A stretch of 64,000 nt of DNA from Bog-473 sp963704355. GTDB taxonomy: Bacteria > Actinomycetota > Acidimicrobiia > Acidimicrobiales > RAAP-2. The position numbers and the translations under genes were made by a program. The notes under the pieces are model-generated. The model was not told the origin of the DNA and made no database searches. It was given only the letters and a program-made list of their open reading frames with translations. The stretch spans positions 4,464,001 through 4,528,000 of the forward strand of contig OY969891.1 in assembly GCA_963704355.1 (NCBI GenBank), written 5' to 3'. Below are positions 1 through 7,850 of this stretch, piece after piece (the first letter of the stretch is position 1; every line of letters begins with the position of its first letter).

Positions 1-125
1 TCGCGCTGGACGCGCGGGTGAAGATCTTCGGTGCCGGCCCCATCGTCGAGCGGTTCATCGAGCACCAGGCCCGCGACATGCAGGACAAGTCGGTGGAGTT
101 CATGCGCGGCGAACTCGGGTGCTGA
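1..125 (+). CDS. C-terminal tail of an unidentified protein (DUF2505/SRPBCC-like)
   Basis: Only the last 40 codons are present; the gene begins before the window. The frame runs from base 3 to a TGA at 123-125. The tail contains KIFGAGPIVERFIEHQ and an Asp-Met-x-x-Lys segment, which resembles the C-terminal helix of DUF2505 or SRPBCC-type actinobacterial proteins, where a hydrophobic turn is followed by an amphipathic helix. It overlaps the 3' end of the convergent cobQ by 26 bp. The family call rests on pattern memory and is weak. That this frame is coding is more secure, because codon third positions are G/C and the stop falls naturally at the convergent gene end. Confidence 0.45.
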   Translation, partial: ALDARVKIFGAGPIVERFIEHQARDMQDKSVEFMRGELGC

Positions 126-1584
126 GCGAGAGCAGTCGCCAGAGCTCGTCGACGTCGAGAAACTCTTCGCACGCATCAGCAACGCGGTCGATCTGGGCCT
201 CCCGGGCGTCCGCGTAACGAAGACCAGATGGTTGCCACGCCCGACCGCGGCGGGCTGCGAGGGCGGAGAGGAAGGCGGTGCGAAAGCGGTCCTGCTCGAA
301 CAGCCCGTGCAGCGTCGTACCGGCGACAGTGCCGTCCTGACTCTGGGCGCTGATCTCGAAAGGGCCGTGCAGCCAAGGTCGGTGGGCTGCCGCGGGGACG
401 ACGCGGCCGTGACGAATCTCGTAGCCGTCGACGGGAAGGTCGTCGGCCCACCGTGCGGCGGTGAGGCGGGTCACCTTCTCGGGCTCGAAGACCGTGCGCA
501 CCGGAAGCAACGCGAGGCCGGGAGTCGTGGGGTCGGGGGACTCGACGGACGTCGGATCCTCGATGCGCTCGCCCAGCATCTGGAAGCCGCCGCAGATGCC
601 GAGGATCAGCGGCGATACGGCCTGGAGGGCGTCGGCCAGGCCGCTGGCGCGCAGCCATTGCAGATCGGCGACGGTCGAACGCGTGCCGGGCAGGACGACG
701 AGATCGGGGTGGCCGAGTGCACCGGCGGTCGTGACCCAGCGGACGTGCACGCCGGGCTCCGCCACGAGCGGGTCCAGATCGGTGAAATTGGAGAGGCGGG
801 GGAAGCGGATCACCGCCACGTCGAGTCCGGCGGCACCGGGCGGCGGCGGCCCGGAGGGCCGGTCCAAGGCGAGCGAGTCCTCGGCATCGAGGTGAAGGTC
901 GCCGAGATGAGGCAGGACGCCGAGGGTGGGGATGCCGCAGCGGTCCTGCAGCTGCGCCGTCGCACCGCCGAGGAGCGCACGGTCGCCGCGGAAGCGGTTG
1001 ATGACGAAGGCCTTGACCGTGGCCGCGAGTTCGTCCGGCAGGAGCGCCACCGTGCCGTAGAGGTGGGCGAAGACGCCGCCGCGCTCGATGTCGCCGACAA
1101 GGACGGCAGGGATGCCGGCGCGGCGGGCGAGGCCGAGGTTGACCAAGTCGTGATCGAGCAGGTTGATCTCGGCGGGGCTGCCGGCACCCTCGCAGACGAC
1201 AACGTCGTATCGAGCGCGGAGGGAGGCGAGCGCGGCGTCGACCACTTCGACGAGCGCTCGCTTCGTCGTCAGGTACTCGGCCGCCGGTTGGACCCCGGCG
1301 GGGCGGCCCATGACCACGAGCTGCGAGGCGTGTTCGCCCGTCGGCTTGAGCAGGACCGGGTTCATGGCGACCTCGGGCTCGGCCCCGGCGGCGAGGGACT
1401 GGAGCCACTGGGCCCTGCCTATCTCGCCGCCGCCTGCCGTCACCATGGCGTTGAGCGACATGTTCTGCCCCTTGAAGGGGGCCACCGTGACGCCGCGACG
1501 GGCGAGCAGGCGGCACAGCCCGGCGGTCACGGTGGACTTGCCGGCATCCGACGTCGTCCCGCAGACCATCAACGCTCCACGCAC
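100..1584 (-). CDS. cobQ: Cobyric acid synthase CobQ (adenosylcobyrate a,c-diamide amidotransferase)
   Basis: Glutamine-dependent ATP-using amidotransferase that amidates peripheral carboxylates of the corrin ring in cobalamin synthesis; cytosolic. The N-terminal dethiobiotin-synthase-like domain opens with the P-loop GTTSDAGKST and FKGQNMSLNAMV. The C-terminal class I glutaminase domain has the nucleophile motif LGICGGFQMLG and a late YEIRHG / LHGLFEQD region carrying the His. Length is about 494 aa, normal for the family. The open frame extends upstream to 1833, but homologues begin a few residues before the P-loop, so I chose GTG at 1584; ATG at 1569 is the alternative. No other cobalamin gene is adjacent in the window. 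It is divergent from the NCS1 permease across about 208 bp. Confidence 0.95.
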   Translation of the reverse strand: MRGALMVCGTTSDAGKSTVTAGLCRLLARRGVTVAPFKGQNMSLNAMVTAGGGEIGRAQWLQSLAAGAEPEVAMNPVLLKPTGEHASQLVVMGRPAGVQPAAEYLTTKRALVEVVDAALASLRARYDVVVCEGAGSPAEINLLDHDLVNLGLARRAGIPAVLVGDIERGGVFAHLYGTVALLPDELAATVKAFVINRFRGDRALLGGATAQLQDRCGIPTLGVLPHLGDLHLDAEDSLALDRPSGPPPPGAAGLDVAVIRFPRLSNFTDLDPLVAEPGVHVRWVTTAGALGHPDLVVLPGTRSTVADLQWLRASGLADALQAVSPLILGICGGFQMLGERIEDPTSVESPDPTTPGLALLPVRTVFEPEKVTRLTAARWADDLPVDGYEIRHGRVVPAAAHRPWLHGPFEISAQSQDGTVAGTTLHGLFEQDRFRTAFLSALAARRGRAWQPSGLRYADAREAQIDRVADACEEFLDVDELWRLLSLSTRVRRA

Positions 1585-1596
1585 GGGTGGTGTTCT

Positions 1597-1610
1597 ACAC
1601 CGGTCGGTGT
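1597..1610. promoter_or_regulatory. Short inverted repeat upstream of cobQ, possible operator
   Basis: ACACCG-GT-CGGTGT is a perfect 6-2-6 inverted repeat 13 bp upstream of the chosen cobQ start, in the divergent cobQ/permease gap. It could be a repressor site or part of a transcript hairpin. I could not recognise a cobalamin riboswitch B12 box in the gap. Confidence 0.3.
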
Positions 1611-1792
1611 GGGGCGGTGGCGTGGGGTCGCACGCCGCGGGGCCCTTGACCTCGGGTGGGCCTGGCGCCCATGGTGGGGCCGACACGCTTCGGGGCGCGT
1701 GCCGGGGGCGTCCGGCCTGAACCCATCCCTCGGTCGGCCGCGTGGGCCGTCCATGATTGCTCCTTCGAGGCGACCACAAGGGAGGCAGCGCG

Positions 1793-3304
1793 GTGACGGT
1801 CACCGAGGACTTCGCGGAAGACCTCGCGGTCATTCACGACCCCGAGTTCAAGGTCCCGTTCCACGTCGAACAGCACGGGATCGACTTCATCCCCGAGAGC
1901 GAGCGGTGGGCGTCGCCGAGGGACGTCTTCGGCATGTGGGCGGGGGCGAGCGTCCAGATCGAATACTTCATCTACGGCGCCATCCTGATGACGTTCGGGC
2001 TGACGTTCGCCCAGGTGCTCTTCGTGATCGTGTTGGGCAACCTCTCGTACTTCCTCCTCGGCTTGTGCTCGTTGCAGGGCCCCAACGCCGGCACCACCGT
2101 GTTCGCCATCAACCGGGCGCCGTTCGGCCCGAACGGGTCGCGGCCGATCTCGTTCTTCAACTGGATCACGCAGATCGGCTTCGAGGTCGAGGGGCTCATC
2201 CTGATCGTCGGCGCCGGGCTGGTGCTGATGATCAAGACGGGGTACCTACCGGGCGACCCGGCGAAGGTCGTCCTGGTGATCGTGGCCGTGCTGATCCAGG
2301 GGATCCTCCCCTTCCTCGGGCACGCCGCCATCCTCAAGACGCTCCGCCTGCTGGTCCTTCCCTTCGTGATCCTCTTCGCGGTCCTCCTCGGCTTCTCCGT
2401 CGCCCACGCCAACCTGCAGGTGGTCAGGGCGAGCGGCGACTGGCAGACCTTCTTGGAGGCGCTGGCTTTCACCATCGCGCTCAGCGGGCTCGGCTGGACC
2501 GAGAACGGCAACGACTACACCCGCTACTGCCCGACGGACACTTCCAAGAAGGCGCTGGTCGGGTGGGTGTTCCTCGGGACGGCGGTGCCGGAGATCCTGA
2601 TCATGACGCTGGGCGCCGTCGTCGGGACGTTCGTGCTGAAGATCGGGACCGGGGCGGGCGGGCTCCTGCCCTTCGCGCACACGAGCGCGATCCCGGCGTG
2701 GTTCGTCGTCGTCTTCCTGGTGTTCGCCGTCGTGCAGCTCTTCGGGATCAACAGCCTCGACATGTACTCGTCGGGCGTGACGCTGCAGGCGATCGGCGTG
2801 CCCGTGAAGCGCTACCAGGCCGTGCTCGTCGACTGCGTCATCGCCCTCGCCGTGACGATGTACGCGATCTTCAGCGCGTCCTTCACCCAGTACCTCTCGG
2901 ACTTCGTGGACATCGTGATCATCTGGATCGCCCCGTGGAGCGCGATCTTCCTCGTCGACTGGGCCCTGCGCCGTTTCCGCTACGTGCCGAGCGAATTGCA
3001 GAAGACGGGTCGGGACTCGCTGTACTGGCGCCAAGGCGGCGTGTACTGGCCGGCCTGGGTGGCGCAGCTGGTCGGCATGTTCGCCGCCGTCTCCGCGCTG
3101 TCGGCGACGTTCCATCTGCCGACGTGGCTGAATCTCGTCACGTACCACACCCGCGACGCGTTCGGCTTCGGCGCCGACTTCAGCGTGTTCTTCGGGATGG
3201 GGGTCGGCGGGCTGGTGTACCTGGTCCTGGCGGGGCGCCACGTGCGCCGCGAGGCCGACGCGCAGGACCTGTTGCTCCAGGAGGAGAGGTTGGGGGCGGC
3301 CTGA
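1793..3304 (+). CDS. NCS1-family nucleobase (cytosine/purine/allantoin) permease
   Basis: Integral membrane symporter of the nucleobase:cation symporter-1 family, importing a purine, pyrimidine or hydantoin-type base. The 503-residue product has about 12 hydrophobic segments. Family hallmarks include an N-terminal GMWAGASVQIEYF segment, GPNAGTTVFAINRAPFG, and the NGNDYTRYCP motif near the middle. The open frame starts earlier at a TTG (1757), but GTG 1793 is preceded by GGGAGG at 1780-1785 with 7-bp spacing, so I chose it. Its stop codon lies in the first unit of a 19-bp tandem repeat. It converges on a purine-type phosphoribosyltransferase, which would fit import followed by salvage. The substrate cannot be assigned from sequence. 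Confidence 0.9.
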   Translation: MTVTEDFAEDLAVIHDPEFKVPFHVEQHGIDFIPESERWASPRDVFGMWAGASVQIEYFIYGAILMTFGLTFAQVLFVIVLGNLSYFLLGLCSLQGPNAGTTVFAINRAPFGPNGSRPISFFNWITQIGFEVEGLILIVGAGLVLMIKTGYLPGDPAKVVLVIVAVLIQGILPFLGHAAILKTLRLLVLPFVILFAVLLGFSVAHANLQVVRASGDWQTFLEALAFTIALSGLGWTENGNDYTRYCPTDTSKKALVGWVFLGTAVPEILIMTLGAVVGTFVLKIGTGAGGLLPFAHTSAIPAWFVVVFLVFAVVQLFGINSLDMYSSGVTLQAIGVPVKRYQAVLVDCVIALAVTMYAIFSASFTQYLSDFVDIVIIWIAPWSAIFLVDWALRRFRYVPSELQKTGRDSLYWRQGGVYWPAWVAQLVGMFAAVSALSATFHLPTWLNLVTYHTRDAFGFGADFSVFFGMGVGGLVYLVLAGRHVRREADAQDLLLQEERLGAA

Positions 3305-3414
3305 ACCCCGGCGGAGGGCCTGAACCCCGGCGGAGGGCCTGAACCCCGGCGGAGGGCCTGAACCCCGGCGGAGGGGCGAAACCCTGGCGGAGGGCTTAAC
3401 CCCGGCGATGTCTC
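3301..3414. repeat. 19-bp tandem repeat (about 6 copies) at the permease stop codon
   Basis: The unit CTGAACCCCGGCGGAGGGC begins at 3301, 3320, 3339 and 3358 without change. Two degenerate copies follow at about 3377 and 3396. The first unit supplies the TGA stop of the permease gene. A 19-bp period shifts frame every unit, so a change in copy number would not extend the protein. Confidence 0.9.
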
Positions 3415-3471
3415 CAAAAACCACGCACAGGGCCGTTTATAAACATGATCGTTGGCAGTTTTCGGCGAGTC
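3407..3471 (+). repeat. Dispersed palindromic element, copy A (diverged)
   Basis: Starts GATGTCTCCAAAAACCACGC, continues CACAGGGCCGTTTATAAAC and ends GTTTTCGGCGAGTC. It aligns with the copies at 38383, 52544 and 52704, but carries about 13 extra bases before the right arm. It lies between the convergent permease and phosphoribosyltransferase genes. Confidence 0.7.
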
Positions 3472-3519
3472 GCCGCAGGTGTGCCGCCGGTACCGGGGTC
3501 TCGGTTCTGGCCTGAGGGC

Positions 3520-4134
3520 TCAGCCCCAGTCCTCGACCAGGCCTCCCTGCCCGTCGGGATGGAACAGCGGCATGGCGCCCAGGGTCCGGACCAGGGCGGC
3601 GTCAGGACCGAGCGCCTGCTTCCAGGCGCCTCCTTCGGTCATGAGGCAACCGATCACGACGGGCTCGGCGTCCATGCGCCGGACCAGTCGGAGGGCCGCG
3701 GTGAGCGACGCGCCCGTCGAGATGACGTCGTCGACGACGGCGACACGGCGGCCCCGGACCGCGTCGACCCGAGCCGGGTCCATGCGCAACCGTTGTGGTT
3801 TGTCGGTGGTGATGGAGTACACGGGTTCCGCCCACGTCTCGCCGAGATGAATCTTCGGCGTCTTGTGCAGGATCACGTAGTCGTCCATCCCTAGGGCGCG
3901 GCTCACCTCGATGGCCAGGGGAATGCCCATGGTGGCGACGGAAACGACGATCTCGGGCTCGGCCGGCCGCATCAACTCGGCCAGCTCACGGCCGGCCGTC
4001 TCCGCGAATGCGACGCCCATGTCGACGCAGATCAGCAGGGCGATGGTCAACTCGTCGGACAGCGCGACGAGCGGGAGCTCGACGGCCTGGCTGCCGACCG
4101 TGGTCGTGTACGTACCAGCGGTGGTGGTCGACAT
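3520..4134 (-). CDS. Purine-type phosphoribosyltransferase family protein
   Basis: Type I phosphoribosyltransferase, expected to join a nucleobase to PRPP in the cytosol. The PRPP-binding loop VAVVDDVISTGAS sits at about residues 131-143 of a 204-residue chain. Upstream lie the hydrophobic strand EIVVSVATMGIPLA and the flexible-loop region after HKTPKIHLGETWAEPVYS. Overall it resembles adenine/xanthine PRT-like proteins more than orotate PRT; the exact base is unknown. The start is uncertain. ATG 4134 is taken because homologues begin near there, but its AGGGG is only 1 nt away; a TTG at 4167 extends the frame by 11 residues. It converges with the NCS1 permease, suggesting nucleobase salvage. 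Confidence 0.85.
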   Translation of the reverse strand: MSTTTAGTYTTTVGSQAVELPLVALSDELTIALLICVDMGVAFAETAGRELAELMRPAEPEIVVSVATMGIPLAIEVSRALGMDDYVILHKTPKIHLGETWAEPVYSITTDKPQRLRMDPARVDAVRGRRVAVVDDVISTGASLTAALRLVRRMDAEPVVIGCLMTEGGAWKQALGPDAALVRTLGAMPLFHPDGQGGLVEDWG

Positions 4135-4254
4135 GCCCCTGCGAGCATATGTCGCAGCTCGGGCCAAGCGGCGAGGCGGTCACGCAACCGGCGGCGGCGC
4201 TGGCGCGTCGCGGCGTCGCCCTGTAAAACCTCGTACCGACGAAAGGGGCACCGG

Positions 4255-5970
4255 TTGAGCGGACAGCCGAAGGGGACGGTGCAGCCTCCTTCGGCGTCGC
4301 CTCGCGGCCTCCCTCGGCGCTCCGGCGCCCTGGACCCTCGGCTGCTTCACTTCGCACGCTCCACGCACCGCTTCGTCGCCCTCTCCGTCTTGGTCGGGGC
4401 GGCGACCGCGCTGCTCGTGATCGCCCAGGCCTGGCTGATCGCGACCGTCGTGGCCGACGCCTTCGTCGACCACCGTTCGTTGGCGTCGGTCCGCGGCCCG
4501 CTCGCCGCGTTGCTGCTCGTCGTCGCCGGCCGCGCCGTGCTGGCCTGGGCGGCCGAACGCGCCGCCCAACGCTCGTCGGCGTCGGTGAAATCAGAGCTTC
4601 GCCTCGCCGCTGCCGAACGCGTGGCCGACTTGGGGCCGGCCGGGCTCGAGGGGCGGGACACCGGCCGGCTCAGCGTGCTGATGACGTCCGGCGTCGATGC
4701 CCTGGACGGCTACTTCTCCCGGTACCTGCCGCAGCTCTTCCTGGCCGTGATCGTGCCGGTTGCGATTGTCGGCGTTGTCGCAGGCGCGGACTGGGTCAGC
4801 GCCCTGCTGATCGCCGTGAGCCTTCCGCTCATCCCCCTCTTCATGGCGTTGGTCGGCGCCACCACGAGGGACCGGACGGTGCGCCGCATGCGCTCGCTGC
4901 AACGGCTGGCCGGCCACTTCCTCGACGTCGTGGCGGGGTTGCCCACGCTGAAGGTCTTCGGGCGGGCCAAGGCGCAGGCTCGCGCCATCGCCGACGTCAC
5001 CGACCGCTATCGGGTGGCCACGATGGCGACGCTCCGGCTGACCTTCCTCTCCTCCTTGGTATTGGAGCTGCTCGCCACCGTCTCGGTCGCCCTGGTCGCC
5101 GTTGCGGTCGGACTGCGCCTCCTCGGGGGCACCCTGTCCTTCCACGACGCGCTCTTCGTGCTCGTCCTCGCCCCCGAGGCCTACCTGCCCTTGCGGGCCC
5201 TCGGCGCCACCTACCACGCCAGCGCGGACGGCGTGCAGGCGGCGGCCGAGGTGTTCGAGCTGCTCGAGGCCCCCGCCACCGGACCCGTGGGGGGGACGAC
5301 GCGCGCACGGGACACCGGCCTCGTGCTGAGACGACTGGAGGTGACCTACGCCGGACGGCGCATCCCCGCGGTGCACGACCTCAACCTCGTGGTGGAGCGG
5401 GGCGAGATCGTCGCCCTCACCGGCCCGAGTGGCTGCGGCAAGTCGACCGTGCTCTCGGTGGTCCTTGGTTTGCGCCGCCCTGACTCGGGCAGCGTCCTGC
5501 TCGGCGGGGTGGACCTCGCCGACCTCAACCTGGCCGACTGGCGCCGGCGGATCGGCTGGGTGCCGCAGCGGCCGCACCTCTTCGCCCGCACCGTGGCCGA
5601 AAACGTCCGGCTCGGGCGTCCCGATGCGACCGACGGCGACGTGGCCGCCGCACTCGAGACCGCGGGTCTCGCCGAAGTGGTGCGTCGCCTGCCACGCGGC
5701 GCCGAGACGCTGCTCGGCGACGGTGGTGCCGGCCTGTCGGCGGGCGAACGGCAACGACTGGCGCTCGCGCGCGCCTTCGTCCGGGACGCGCCCCTGCTCC
5801 TGTTGGACGAACCGACGGCCAGCCTGGACAACGAGACCGAGGCCGACGTGCTCGCCGCCATCCGCCAACTGATCGACGGGCGGACCGCGCTGATCGTCGC
5901 CCACCGTCCCGCCCTGGCGGCGCTGGCCGACCGGGTGGTCGAGATGCCCGCCGCTCTGGTCGCGCCGTGA
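4255..5970 (+). CDS. cydD: CydD, ABC exporter subunit for cytochrome bd assembly
   Basis: One half of the heterodimeric CydDC thiol exporter (glutathione/cysteine in known systems) needed for assembly of cytochrome bd in the membrane. The product (571 aa) has a six-helix exporter domain (about residues 35-330). The ATPase domain contains Walker A GPSGCGKST, signature LSAGERQRLALARA, Walker B LLLLDEPTAS and the switch His in IVAHRP. The TTG start at 4255 is supported by AAAGGGG about 6 nt upstream. Its stop overlaps the cydC start by 4 bp (GTGA), implying translational coupling. It is the first gene of a cydD-cydC-cydA-cydB operon; the more familiar order puts cydAB first. Confidence 0.93.
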   Translation: MSGQPKGTVQPPSASPRGLPRRSGALDPRLLHFARSTHRFVALSVLVGAATALLVIAQAWLIATVVADAFVDHRSLASVRGPLAALLLVVAGRAVLAWAAERAAQRSSASVKSELRLAAAERVADLGPAGLEGRDTGRLSVLMTSGVDALDGYFSRYLPQLFLAVIVPVAIVGVVAGADWVSALLIAVSLPLIPLFMALVGATTRDRTVRRMRSLQRLAGHFLDVVAGLPTLKVFGRAKAQARAIADVTDRYRVATMATLRLTFLSSLVLELLATVSVALVAVAVGLRLLGGTLSFHDALFVLVLAPEAYLPLRALGATYHASADGVQAAAEVFELLEAPATGPVGGTTRARDTGLVLRRLEVTYAGRRIPAVHDLNLVVERGEIVALTGPSGCGKSTVLSVVLGLRRPDSGSVLLGGVDLADLNLADWRRRIGWVPQRPHLFARTVAENVRLGRPDATDGDVAAALETAGLAEVVRRLPRGAETLLGDGGAGLSAGERQRLALARAFVRDAPLLLLDEPTASLDNETEADVLAAIRQLIDGRTALIVAHRPALAALADRVVEMPAALVAP

Positions 5971-7850
5971 CACAGCGCTCGCGCCCGGCCGGCTACCTCC
6001 GGACGCTCGGGATTGCCCGGGCTGCGAGCCGGCGGCTGGCCGAGGCCTCCCTGCTGGGTGCGGGTGCGATCGGCGCCTCCGTCGCGCTGATGGGCACGTC
6101 GGCCTGGCTGATCTCACGGGCAGCCCAGCACCCGTCGGAGGCATCGCTCACCCTGGCCATCGTGGGCGTCCAGTTCTTCGGCCTGTCACGGGGCTTCCTC
6201 CGGTATGGCGAGCGCTTGGTGGGGCACGACGCCGCGCTGCGCGTGCTCGCCGACCTGCGCGTGCGCGTCTACGAGCGCCTCGAGGCGGTGGCGCCCGCGG
6301 GCTTGCCGCTGTTCCGCCGGGGCGATCTCGTCGCCCGCGTGGTCGACGACGTCGACTCGCTCCAAGACGTCGTCCTGCGCGTGATCCAGCCCTTCGCCGT
6401 CGCCGTGGTGGTGGGCGCGGCCACGGTCGGCGTCGTGTGGTGGTTCCTCCCCGAGGCCGGACTCGTTCTCCTCGTCGCGCTGGGCGTCTCCGCGACAGCG
6501 GTGCCGTGGCTCACCAGCCGGCTCGCCCGGCGTGAGGAGTCGAGGCAGGCCGCGGCCCGGGGCGAACTGGCGGCGAACGTGGTCGACCTGGTCGAGGGGG
6601 CACCCGAGCTCGTGGTCATGGGGGCCACGGACGGTCAGCTGGCCCGCATCGGGCAGGCCGACGGGCGCCTGCGCTCCATCGCCCGGCGTGGCGCCGGCAC
6701 GGCCGGCATCGGGCTCGCGCTCACGACGGCGCTGGCCGGGCTCGCCAGCTGGGGCGCCCTGGCCGTCGGCGTGCGCGCGGTCCACGAGGGGTCGCTCAAC
6801 GGCGCGCTGCTCGCGGTCCTGGCCCTCGTCCCGTTGGCGGCCTTCGAGCTGGTGTCCCCCTTGCCCGCCGCCAGCCAGGCCCTCCAGCGCGCCCGGGTCG
6901 CGGCGGGACGCGTCTTCGAGGTGACGGACGCGCCGGCGCCGGTCACCGAGCCGCGCCGCCCCGTCGACGTGGGTGAGGGACCACACAGCGTCGCCCTGCA
7001 CGCGGTGTGGGCCACCTATCCCGGGGCGGGGCGGGCTGCGTTGCGCGGGGTCGACCTCGAGCTGTTCCCGGGGCGGCGGACCGCGCTGGTGGGGCCGAGC
7101 GGAGCGGGCAAGTCGACGCTGGCCGACGTGCTGGTCCGCTTCCTGCCTGCCGACGCCGGCGGCGCCACCCTCGACGGGGTGGCCATGGAACAGATCGACG
7201 GTGACGAGATCCGACGGGTGGTGGGACTGGTCGAGCAGCGGCCGCACCTCTTCGACACCACGCTGGCCGAGAACCTCCGGGTCGGCCGGCGCTCGGCCAC
7301 CGACGACGAGCTCCGTGACGTACTGACCCGGGTCGGCCTGGAGGGCTGGCTCGCCGAGCTGGCCGACGGCCTGGGCACCGAGGTCGGTAAGGACGGCGCC
7401 CGTCTCTCGGGCGGACAACGCCAGCGGGTCGCAGTGGCCCGCGCCCTGCTGGCGGACTTCCCGATCCTCGTGTTGGACGAGCCGGCGGCTCACCTGGAGC
7501 CGGTGGCGGCTGACGCCCTGACGGCGGACGTGCTCGAGGTGACCCGGGGCCGCGCCACCTTGCTGATCACCCACCGCCTGACCGGGCTCGAACGCGTGGA
7601 CGAGATCGTGGTGCTGGACGAGGGACGGGTGGTCGAACGCGGCACCCACGACGAGCTGCTCGGCGCCGGCGGGCGCTACGCCGGCCTGTGGTGGGAGGAG
7701 CGGATGCACGACCGGCCTGTCCAGCTCGAGAGCCCTCAAGTTGACATCCACCAACTGCAGAATGCCCAACTCGACAAGATTCCCCACCCGCGGCCCCTCG
7801 ACCCCGACGCGCCGTCGCCCACCATCACCGAAGGAAGCGAGACATCGTGA
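5967..7850 (+). CDS. cydC: CydC, ABC exporter subunit for cytochrome bd assembly
   Basis: Partner of CydD in the thiol exporter that supports cytochrome bd maturation. The 627-residue product has an N-terminal membrane domain (MGTSAWLISRAAQHP is typical of CydC) and an ATPase domain. That domain has Walker A GPSGAGKST, the Q-loop region VGLVEQRPHLF, signature LSGGQRQRVAVARA, Walker B ILVLDEPAAHLE and the His in LITHRL. GTG 5967 overlaps the cydD stop, and its own stop overlaps the cydA GTG by 4 bp, so three subunits are translationally linked. The C-terminal 50 residues after the ATPase are Pro/Asp-rich and not conserved. Confidence 0.93.
   Translation: MTQRSRPAGYLRTLGIARAASRRLAEASLLGAGAIGASVALMGTSAWLISRAAQHPSEASLTLAIVGVQFFGLSRGFLRYGERLVGHDAALRVLADLRVRVYERLEAVAPAGLPLFRRGDLVARVVDDVDSLQDVVLRVIQPFAVAVVVGAATVGVVWWFLPEAGLVLLVALGVSATAVPWLTSRLARREESRQAAARGELAANVVDLVEGAPELVVMGATDGQLARIGQADGRLRSIARRGAGTAGIGLALTTALAGLASWGALAVGVRAVHEGSLNGALLAVLALVPLAAFELVSPLPAASQALQRARVAAGRVFEVTDAPAPVTEPRRPVDVGEGPHSVALHAVWATYPGAGRAALRGVDLELFPGRRTALVGPSGAGKSTLADVLVRFLPADAGGATLDGVAMEQIDGDEIRRVVGLVEQRPHLFDTTLAENLRVGRRSATDDELRDVLTRVGLEGWLAELADGLGTEVGKDGARLSGGQRQRVAVARALLADFPILVLDEPAAHLEPVAADALTADVLEVTRGRATLLITHRLTGLERVDEIVVLDEGRVVERGTHDELLGAGGRYAGLWWEERMHDRPVQLESPQVDIHQLQNAQLDKIPHPRPLDPDAPSPTITEGSETS

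Noticed and set aside
1585..1792. Possible cobalamin riboswitch ahead of cobQ
   Set aside because: A GCCCCCGGCACGC stretch on the minus strand recalls the riboswitch core, but I could not find a B12 box or the expected pairing. A covariance-model scan would decide.
31..3342. Plus-strand open frame of 1103 codons across cobQ and the permease
   Set aside because: It is the antisense/out-of-frame shadow of cobQ and then of the permease; the translation is Arg/Gly/Ala-rich with no domain, and the true genes explain the region.
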